Below are positions 30,791-34,712 of a stretch of DNA of 34,712 bases, piece by piece. Where the stretch lies: assembly GCA_020636545.1 (NCBI GenBank), contig JACJXS010000002.1, positions 1 through 34,712 of the forward strand, written 5' to 3'. Numbering within the stretch: the stretch's first letter is position 1; each line of letters opens with the position of its first letter. The translations under genes and the position numbers were made by a program. The stretch is from Chitinophagales bacterium. Lineage in GTDB: Bacteria > Bacteroidota > Bacteroidia > Chitinophagales > JADIYW01. The notes under the pieces are model-generated. The model had not been told where the DNA came from and searched no databases. It saw only the letters and a program-made list of their open reading frames with translations.

Positions 30791-31660
30791 TTATTCCGCT
30801 AATCCGTTATCGGGGAATATTGGTGTTTTTTCTGTTATTGTTGTGTCAATTCTGTCAGGTGCGTTTAATCCTAACATTTTATTTTTGCTTTCAATAATAT
30901 TTCTACATTCTCTAAAATCTTCTATTGTGTAGTTTTTAACATATAAATCTTCAAGCTGTGCAACGTGTTTATTCGCTAATGTTTTTTTATATGACTCGTC
31001 ATAAAATTCATTTATCATTTCATTCACTCGTAATAAATATTTTTCTGTTTGACGTTTACCAATTTTAAAATTTTGCGAACAATAACGCACAATAAAATTC
31101 TTTGAAGCACCTTTTGTTACCATTTCATAAATTACATCTAACCTATCTTTAATTTCTTTATTTGTTGCTTTTCCTGTTTTTAAAATTTCGTCTATTTCGT
31201 CTAAACAACTCAATAATGAATTTTCTATATTTTCGCAATCAATGAATAAGTTTATTTGTGCATAATTACAAGTTGTTTCATAGTTCTTTTTTAATTGCTT
31301 TATGACGTCAAAACCTATTCCCTTTGTATTTTTATGAACATGGTAATCTATTATTGAAGGATTAAAATTTACAGCAATTAATAAATAATCCTTAAATATT
31401 TCAAACTTATTTTTTTGAGATATGTTTAAATTATCATCTATTACAATTTTACATTCTTTATCAATTGCTTCTTTTTGCAATTGGATATATTTTTCGTTTA
31501 CATCTTTTTCGTTTTTTTTATCAAAAGTGTAAACGCCATTTATTGTTCTTAAATCATCTTTACTGATTTTTAAAACATCGGTATATAATTCCTGTATTTT
31601 TTTAACAAGTGTAGATTTCCCACTTCCTGGCAATCCTCTTAAAATAAATAAGTATTTCAT
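30791..31660 (-). CDS. P-loop kinase fused to a terminase small subunit-like domain
   Basis: 289 residues. The N-terminal half is a polynucleotide-kinase-like P-loop protein: MKYLFILRGLPGSGKSTLVK (Walker A at 9-17), a Walker B/DxN element IVIDDNLN and the helices of the AAA_33/PNK family. The C-terminal ~120 residues (ASKNFIVRYCSQNFKIGKRQ then TEKYLLRVNEMINEF, EDFRECRNIIESKNKMLGL) resemble the HTH small terminase of Bacteroidetes phages, which recognises the packaging site. It lies directly upstream of the large terminase, where a small subunit is expected. The fusion may be genuine, with the kinase acting on DNA or RNA ends. The second domain is an inference from pattern and position. Confidence 0.7.
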   Translation of the reverse strand: MKYLFILRGLPGSGKSTLVKKIQELYTDVLKISKDDLRTINGVYTFDKKNEKDVNEKYIQLQKEAIDKECKIVIDDNLNISQKNKFEIFKDYLLIAVNFNPSIIDYHVHKNTKGIGFDVIKQLKKNYETTCNYAQINLFIDCENIENSLLSCLDEIDEILKTGKATNKEIKDRLDVIYEMVTKGASKNFIVRYCSQNFKIGKRQTEKYLLRVNEMINEFYDESYKKTLANKHVAQLEDLYVKNYTIEDFRECRNIIESKNKMLGLNAPDRIDTTITEKTPIFPDNGLAE

Positions 31661-31664
31661 ATAT

Positions 31665-32084
31665 TTAGTTTATTTTGTTTATTTCATCTCTTAATCTTAC
31701 AGCTTCTTCGTAATCTTCAATCTTAACAGCTCGGTCTAATTCTATTTGAAGTTCCTTTAAGGTTTTGTTTGATATTTTGGTAGGTGTGGTTATCATTTGA
31801 ATAAATTTCTCAAAATCATCTGAATTTATTCTAAATCGCATAGAGTTGTATCCACGATATTTAAAGCCGTGTTTTGTTATATTGGCATTTTCTAAATCTA
31901 TTTCATCAATAACTGCAACCAGTTCATTGTTGTGATTAATATACGCATCAGTTATTGTATATTCTTTGTTTAATTCAAGCCATAAATTGTTTGGTATTTC
32001 TTTTGGTTTAAAAAGATTATTCACGCAAACAGCTTTTATTCCTTTTGCTTCTTTGCTGAAATAGTTTTTTAAAGACTTAAACAT
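31665..32084 (-). CDS. Protein with C-terminal UVR motif, 139 residues
   Basis: The C-terminal helix-hairpin (LQIELDRAVKIEDYEEAVRL then RDEINKI) matches the UVR motif of UvrB/UvrC and ClpC-adaptor proteins, used for protein-protein contacts. The N-terminal part (VCVNNLFKPKEIPNNLWLEL; DAYINHNNELVAVIDEIDLE) is alpha/beta and not recognised. Position before the kinase/TerS suggests a partner protein. No nuclease motif. Confidence 0.65.
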   Translation of the reverse strand: MFKSLKNYFSKEAKGIKAVCVNNLFKPKEIPNNLWLELNKEYTITDAYINHNNELVAVIDEIDLENANITKHGFKYRGYNSMRFRINSDDFEKFIQMITTPTKISNKTLKELQIELDRAVKIEDYEEAVRLRDEINKIN

Positions 32085-32098
32085 ACTTTTTCTCTTTG

Positions 32099-32170
32099 CC
32101 GGATTACTTGGATTTGAACCAAGAACATCTATTATAAATATAGATATGTTACCAATTACATCATAATCCG
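32099..32170 (-). tRNA. tRNA with anticodon UUA (ochre-suppressor type)
   Basis: Full cloverleaf read on the minus strand. Acceptor cggatta/taatccg (7 bp), U8, D stem atgt/acat with loop AATTGGTA (A14, GG18-19, A21), anticodon stem tctat/ataga, loop ATTTATA with U33 and anticodon TTA at 34-36, a 4-nt variable region, T stem cttgg/ccaag with loop TTCAAAT. All canonical positions agree except a T at position 37. UUA pairs with UAA and, by wobble, UAG. No encoded CCA (the sequence continues GCA). Amino acid identity unknown. Confidence 0.8.
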
Positions 32171-32174
32171 AAAT

Positions 32175-32214
32175 AAAGACCTGCCGACATTATAAAGATA
32201 TTTGGCAGGTCTTT
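32175..32214. terminator. Strong 11-bp hairpin upstream of the tRNA
   Basis: aaagacctgcc (32175-32185) and ggcaggtcttt (32204-32214) are perfectly complementary with an 18-nt loop. On the minus strand the 3' arm is followed by ATTTCGG, so it is a possible weak terminator or attenuator. The promoter at 32255-32294 is about 40 nt upstream, so a transcript of roughly 70 nt may end here. Confidence 0.6.
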
Positions 32215-32254
32215 AAACCAAACTAAACTAACGTAATATGGAATTATTACTCAT

Positions 32255-32294
32255 CAAAGATAATACTTTTTTCCGATTATTTCCGATTTATCAG
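32255..32294 (-). promoter_or_regulatory. Promoter with AATCGGAA direct repeats (copy 2)
   Basis: TATCTTTG (32255-32262) is a perfect -7 box. Upstream on the minus strand CTGATAAATCGGAA then AATAATCGGAA give two 10-bp-spaced repeats, ending about 7 nt before the box. It drives the tRNA and the terminase operon. Confidence 0.8.
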
Positions 32295-32304
32295 AAATAT
32301 TTCG

Positions 32305-32484
32305 TTATGCTGTGTATCGCTTAATTTCAAGTAGTGTAGCTTCAATCATCATTTTCAATCCAGCACCTTTCTTAGCTGTTTCTTGCCATTCCTTACCTTC
32401 TTTCATTAATTGGATACACTCATCTTTATTTTCTTCCATTTGCCTCATGTAGTCTTGTAGCTGTTCTTTTAGCAATTCTAACAT
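32305..32484 (-). CDS. Small coiled-coil protein, 59 residues
   Basis: From the ATG at 32484 it reads MLELLKEQLQDYMRQMEENK and continues KECIQLMKEGKEWQ-like DECIQLMKEGKEWQETAKKG. It is almost wholly helical with heptad-like leucines. Not recognised. Upstream TTG (32493) is less likely than the ATG. Last gene before the terminase promoter. Confidence 0.6.
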   Translation of the reverse strand: MLELLKEQLQDYMRQMEENKDECIQLMKEGKEWQETAKKGAGLKMMIEATLLEIKRYTA

Positions 32485-32509
32485 ATTTATCAATTTTAGT
32501 TTCTTAAAT

Positions 32510-32665
32510 TTATATGGTTAAATCAATTATATAATAATCCGAAAAGAATAAAAATTTGTTTATTTTTCCGTATATTTTAGCACAAATTTTATATCTAAAA
32601 TAAAATACACTTGTTTCTGTTCCTAAAACATTTTTATAAGTTGTTATTAGTTTGTATTTTTTCAT
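32510..32665 (-). CDS. Small basic aromatic protein, 51 residues
   Basis: Reads MKKYKLITTYKNVLGTETSV and ends FFSDYYIIDLTI. It fills the gap between the coiled-coil gene and the 142-residue gene with an ATG and normal spacing. Rich in Tyr and Lys. No family recognised; coding status is plausible. Confidence 0.55.
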   Translation of the reverse strand: MKKYKLITTYKNVLGTETSVFYFRYKICAKIYGKINKFLFFSDYYIIDLTI

Positions 32666-32669
32666 AATT

Positions 32670-33098
32670 TTAATTAAATAGCGTTAGTTGAGTGGCGACT
32701 TTCTTTGCCGTCTTTTTAAAATTCTTTAAGCTAAAATCATAGTTTTCAATCTCACAAATAACGAGGGCAAACTCATCTCCTTCCGATATTGCTTTTAAAA
32801 ATCCGTCAGCATCCCATTTCTCTTTTACCTTTTCAAGTGTATTAAAAAAAGCGTTTTTTATGTTTGGATTGGCAAAATTAATTGTGAAATCAACTTCGTA
32901 ATCGGCAAAATCAATATTTAATTTTTCTATAAAATCAATATGATTTTTAGTGTATAGTAATTGACTTAACATTTTGCTTCCTAACATTTGGCAAAATAAA
33001 AAAACAGTTGCAATTCTCAACTTGTCATCTACATTCAAAACCTCTCTTGTAGTGTCGTAAATTATATCTTCTATTTTCATTTTAACAGCTTGTTTCAT
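32670..33098 (-). CDS. Hypothetical protein, 142 residues
   Basis: Starts MKQAVKMKIEDIIYDTTREV and has a charged, helical body (FFNTLEKVKEKWDADGFLKA; KNFKKTAKKVATQLTLFN at the end). Its ATG overlaps the HNH-like gene by 17 nt. Unrecognised; the location suggests an early or middle function. Confidence 0.65.
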   Translation of the reverse strand: MKQAVKMKIEDIIYDTTREVLNVDDKLRIATVFLFCQMLGSKMLSQLLYTKNHIDFIEKLNIDFADYEVDFTINFANPNIKNAFFNTLEKVKEKWDADGFLKAISEGDEFALVICEIENYDFSLKNFKKTAKKVATQLTLFN

Positions 33099-33351
33099 AA
33101 TACTTTGATTTTAATTCTAATTTCCTGTCTTGAAATTTTTTAAATTGTTCTTGCTTTTCATGTTCGCTTGGTAACATGAGCATTATATTTTCCTCTTTGA
33201 ATTTATATCGTGGGTAGCTTCCTTTATTTAAAACATGAGCAAACTGCCAATGCCATTGATAATGTCCTACCGGTAATAACGGCTTACCGCTTATCTCTGA
33301 AACATGGGGGCGTGTTTCCCATATTTTTAAAAAGAGTTGTTTTTGTTTCAT
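33082..33351 (-). CDS. HNH/NinG-like small protein, 89 residues
   Basis: LFLKIWETRPHVSEISGKPL then FAHVLNKGSYPRYKF and NIMLMLPSEHEKQEQFKKFQ are the arrangement of NinG/HNH-type proteins of Bacteroidetes phages (W...HVSE..G, AHVL.KG.YP, EEH). The usual CxxC pairs are replaced, so a metal-binding nuclease activity is uncertain. Probable recombination or packaging endonuclease. Confidence 0.65.
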   Translation of the reverse strand: MKQKQLFLKIWETRPHVSEISGKPLLPVGHYQWHWQFAHVLNKGSYPRYKFKEENIMLMLPSEHEKQEQFKKFQDRKLELKSKYYETSC

Positions 33352-33545
33352 TGTTTATCTTGATAAAGTTCGCAAGCAATATCAGTAACTTTTATTTTCT
33401 TTAAATTATTAAAAGTTCTATTACTTTTTCTTTTCCCACAGTATTGAATAATAGAACCGCCACATCTCCACCTTTCTCTATGTATGCAAGTTCTACAAGT
33501 TTTATATTCTTTATGTTTTATATTAAATAATTCAATTTGGCTCAT
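33348..33545 (-). CDS. Cysteine-rich protein, 65 residues
   Basis: KTCRTCIHRERWRCGGSIIQ then YCGKRKSN contains four to five cysteines in a zinc-binding arrangement (CxxC, C, C), and ACELYQDK at the end. Basic overall. It overlaps the HNH-like gene by 4 nt. Possibly a nucleic-acid-binding small protein; not recognised further. Confidence 0.6.
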   Translation of the reverse strand: MSQIELFNIKHKEYKTCRTCIHRERWRCGGSIIQYCGKRKSNRTFNNLKKIKVTDIACELYQDKQ

Positions 33546-33772
33546 TTTATTTCTATATTTTTTGTTATATCTAAAGACCTCGCTATGTCTATTAATCTAT
33601 ATTCTACAATTTTAAAATTGTGATTTTCTTCTTCTATTTTTCCTTTGCCTATCTGTGCCGTTGCCTTACAAATCAATATTTCATGCTTTTTTTCTTTTCT
33701 TATATTTGTAATTTCATAAACAAAGGGTCTTCCTTTTATCTTAAATTTTACGCCTATTTTTAAAACGGACAT
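33542..33772 (-). CDS. Hypothetical protein, 76 residues
   Basis: From the ATG at 33772: MSVLKIGVKFKIKGRPFVYE, then ITNIRKEKKHEILICKATAQ. A small beta-barrel-like protein (alternating hydrophobic pattern with basic loops). The longer TTG start at 33793 overlaps the upstream gene. Function unknown. Confidence 0.6.
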   Translation of the reverse strand: MSVLKIGVKFKIKGRPFVYEITNIRKEKKHEILICKATAQIGKGKIEEENHNFKIVEYRLIDIARSLDITKNIEIK

Positions 33773-33975
33773 ATTATATCTATTTTTTTGCAATTATTTT
33801 TAATCCACCTCAAAGAACGAAATCTGCCATTTAACAAATAACCAACCGTATAGCCTTTTACCGTTCTTTTTAATTTATTTCCATGCTTGCTAAATATTTC
33901 ATTATTCCTGTTAATGAAATATCCTTCACATTTCCATACTGCATTATATTTATTTAATTTTAAGTCTTTTAACAT
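33760..33975 (-). CDS. NUMOD4-like protein, 71 residues
   Basis: From the ATG at 33975: MLKDLKLNKYNAVWKCEGYF, then INRNNEIFSKHGNKLKRTVK and GYTVGYLLNGRFRSLRWIK. The E-G-Y-x-I...I-F-S pattern and the L-N-G repeat match NUMOD4 modules of homing endonucleases, but the HNH catalytic part is absent. Upstream GTG (34011) is in the 38-nt repeat and is unlikely. It may bind DNA. A decayed copy of its start is found at 1912-1956. Confidence 0.6.
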   Translation of the reverse strand: MLKDLKLNKYNAVWKCEGYFINRNNEIFSKHGNKLKRTVKGYTVGYLLNGRFRSLRWIKNNCKKIDIICPF

Positions 33976-34004
33976 GGTGCTAAAGTTGCGTTTATATAAT
34001 AGTT
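33967..34004 (-). repeat. 38-nt repeat, copy 2 (array-end element)
   Basis: Identical to 1948-1985. Contains ATGTTAAAA, the start of the NUMOD4-like gene, and begins on the minus strand at the AAC that ends the upstream cassette-like unit. Confidence 0.85.
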
Positions 34005-34020
34005 GTAGCACATACGCTCA

Positions 34021-34239
34021 CTACCTATCCCTATATTCAACAGATTTTTCTACTTGTTCAACAGTTATTGGTATTCCAACAACGTGTAACGCATCTATCC
34101 ATTCGTCATCATTAACATCGCTTGGATGACATCCATATCTTCGTTCATATTCGTCCTCTGCTACTTTTAATTTTTGATGATATTTAATAAGCAAATCCCT
34201 CGCTTCATCAATTGCTTTTTGAAACTGTTTATCTGTCAT
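34021..34239 (-). CDS. Hypothetical protein, 72 residues
   Basis: Reads MTDKQFQKAIDEARDLLIKY then VAEDEYERRYGCHPSDVNDD and EWIDALHVVGI. Helical, acidic; the RRYGCHPSDVNDDEWIDALH part is a pattern seen in short phage proteins of Bacteroidetes. Unknown function. It is a single-gene cassette-like unit bounded by gttgtagca (34002-34010) and tgctacaac (34257-34265), a perfect 9-bp inverted pair. Confidence 0.65.
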   Translation of the reverse strand: MTDKQFQKAIDEARDLLIKYHQKLKVAEDEYERRYGCHPSDVNDDEWIDALHVVGIPITVEQVEKSVEYRDR

Positions 34240-34256
34240 TTTCGTTCGCTTTACGA

Positions 34257-34356
34257 TGCTACAACAAAAGCTAAAATGAATAGCCTTTGAGGCATCAGGT
34301 TATTAATTTAAAGTTCAGTTGGTCGGCTACTACATTTTAGCCAAACCGTTAGCGGT
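34257..34356 (-). repeat. attC-like inverted repeat D
   Basis: Outer boxes tgctacaac (34257-34265) and gttagcggt (34348-34356); inner arms agctaaaatgaatagcc (34270-34285) and ggctactacattttagcc (34325-34342), which pair with one extra base. Loop about 40 nt. It lies 3 nt after the stop of the zinc-ribbon gene and before the 72-residue gene. Same design as repeats A-C. Confidence 0.55.
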
Positions 34357-34359
34357 TAT

Positions 34360-34596
34360 TTAAGTGTAAACAAATCCGCAATCGTGACATATGTCTTTAT
34401 TTTCAAGTTCAGTAACTAAAGTAGAACCGCACTGGTTACATTCGTGTTCAGGGTCAATACAATAAGCTGATTTTTTAAGATGTGAATAATCTTTTCCATC
34501 AGAATAAACAACCGCTAACACAGGCTCATAACCAATAGCATCTTTTAAATGCTGTAATAAATCGTTTGCTTTTACTTCTGTTAAGTGTTCAGCCAT
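34360..34596 (-). CDS. Zinc-ribbon protein, 78 residues
   Basis: HECNQCGSTLVTELENKDIC then HDCGFVYT has two CxxC pairs, forming a zinc ribbon at the C-terminus. The N-terminal 40 residues (LTEVKANDLLQHLKDAIGYE) are helical. Probable DNA- or protein-binding factor. First gene after dnaB on the circle, behind the promoter at 34640-34680. A 15-codon ORF starts upstream (34633 region) and overlaps its start. Confidence 0.7.
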   Translation of the reverse strand: MAEHLTEVKANDLLQHLKDAIGYEPVLAVVYSDGKDYSHLKKSAYCIDPEHECNQCGSTLVTELENKDICHDCGFVYT

Positions 34597-34639
34597 TTCT
34601 CGTCTGTTCCTTTGAATTTATTTTCCATTTTATTTGCCT

Positions 34640-34680
34640 TAAAGATACAAAATATTTTCCGATTACTTCCGATTTATCAG
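34640..34680 (-). promoter_or_regulatory. Promoter with AATCGGAA direct repeats (copy 1)
   Basis: On the minus strand TATCTTTA (34640-34647) is the -7 box. CTGATAAATCGGAA then GTAATCGGAAAA are the two repeats 10 bp apart, upstream by about 8 nt. It begins 2 nt after the dnaB stop. Same design as the promoters at 32255-32294 and 29104-29146. Confidence 0.75.
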
Positions 34681-34682
34681 AA

Positions 34683-34712
34683 TTAAAATGGTTCTAAAAT
34701 TTTATCTTTAAA
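34683..34712 (-). CDS. dnaB: C-terminal nine codons and stop of dnaB across the window junction
   Basis: If the ends are joined, minus-strand reading from position 1 continues at 34712 as FKDKILEPF and a TAA at 34683-34685, in the same frame as the 427 codons at 1-1281. The C-terminal IELDFEGKSIS then FKDKILEPF is a sensible DnaB tail. Supports a circular or circularly permuted molecule. Confidence 0.75.
   Translation of the reverse strand, partial: FKDKILEPF

Noticed and set aside
32099..32170. tRNA-Leu (UAA) as the identity of the tRNA.
   Set aside because: The variable region is only 4 nt and the loop places UUA, not UAA, at positions 34-36.
1..34712. Integrase, transposase, rRNA, CRISPR array and att sites.
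   Set aside because: None of the recognisable proteins or RNA motifs is present on either strand.

Overview
The window reads as one complete circular (or circularly permuted) tailed-phage genome of 34,712 bp from a low-G+C member of the Bacteroidetes, most likely a flavobacterial siphophage. Three things point to the host: the strong A+T bias, promoter boxes of the Bacteroidetes type (TAnnTTTG) with little sign of Shine-Dalgarno sequences, and lysis/surface proteins with signal peptides typical of Flavobacteria. Closure is supported by the replicative helicase gene. Its frame runs off position 1 on a complete codon, continues in frame at position 34712, and stops nine codons later. No integrase, rRNA or CRISPR array is visible.

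Nearly all genes lie on the minus strand and are read from high to low coordinates. Two single genes lie on the plus strand: an XRE-type regulator (9775-10035) and a lipoprotein (16253-16540). From right to left around the circle: 34.7-32.3 kb holds small early/middle genes (zinc ribbon, NUMOD4-like, HNH/NinG-like). 32.3-29.2 kb holds a promoter, a hairpin, a tRNA with anticodon UUA, a UVR-motif protein, a P-loop kinase fused to a small-terminase-like domain, the large terminase and a Com-like zinc finger. 29.1-22 kb is the head and neck operon (portal, protease, capsid, connectors, tail tube). 22-14.9 kb is the tail (chaperone, an interrupted tape measure, distal tail proteins). 14.9-12.1 kb is a lysis/secreted-protein operon (exported fibre-like protein, holin-like proteins, GH24 lysozyme, spanin-like protein). 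12-9.7 kb is a mosaic regulatory region (nucleotidyltransferase, XRE genes, duplicated genes). 9.7-5.2 kb is recombination and replication (RecT, YqaJ-type exonuclease, methyltransferase, DUF4373 replication protein). 5.2-1.9 kb is a string of small genes and DNA methyltransferases. 1.9-0 kb holds a DnaA-domain-IV-like protein and DnaB.

The most unusual element is the organisation of 1.95-3.8 kb and 33.97-34.36 kb. Four imperfect 100-133 nt inverted repeats follow genes or gene pairs on the coding strand. The outer arms end in AAC and GTT, and the start of each unit is complementary to its own end. This is the geometry of integron gene cassettes with attC sites, in a phage genome with no integrase. 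Both arrays end at the same point, where an identical 38-nt sequence begins; it is the 5' flank of a NUMOD4-like gene, intact at one end and decayed at the other. The cassette contents include two DNA methyltransferases with different catalytic tetrapeptides.

Regulation appears modular. Three promoters share 10-bp direct repeats of AATCGGAA upstream of the -7 box. The portal promoter also shares a 32-nt promoter/leader with the lysis operon, and the portal start codon lies in a perfect 10-bp hairpin. The tape measure gene is broken by two apparent compensating single-base shifts, or by two in-frame stops. Because the phage encodes a tRNA whose UUA anticodon could read UAA and UAG, readthrough has to be considered as well as sequencing error.
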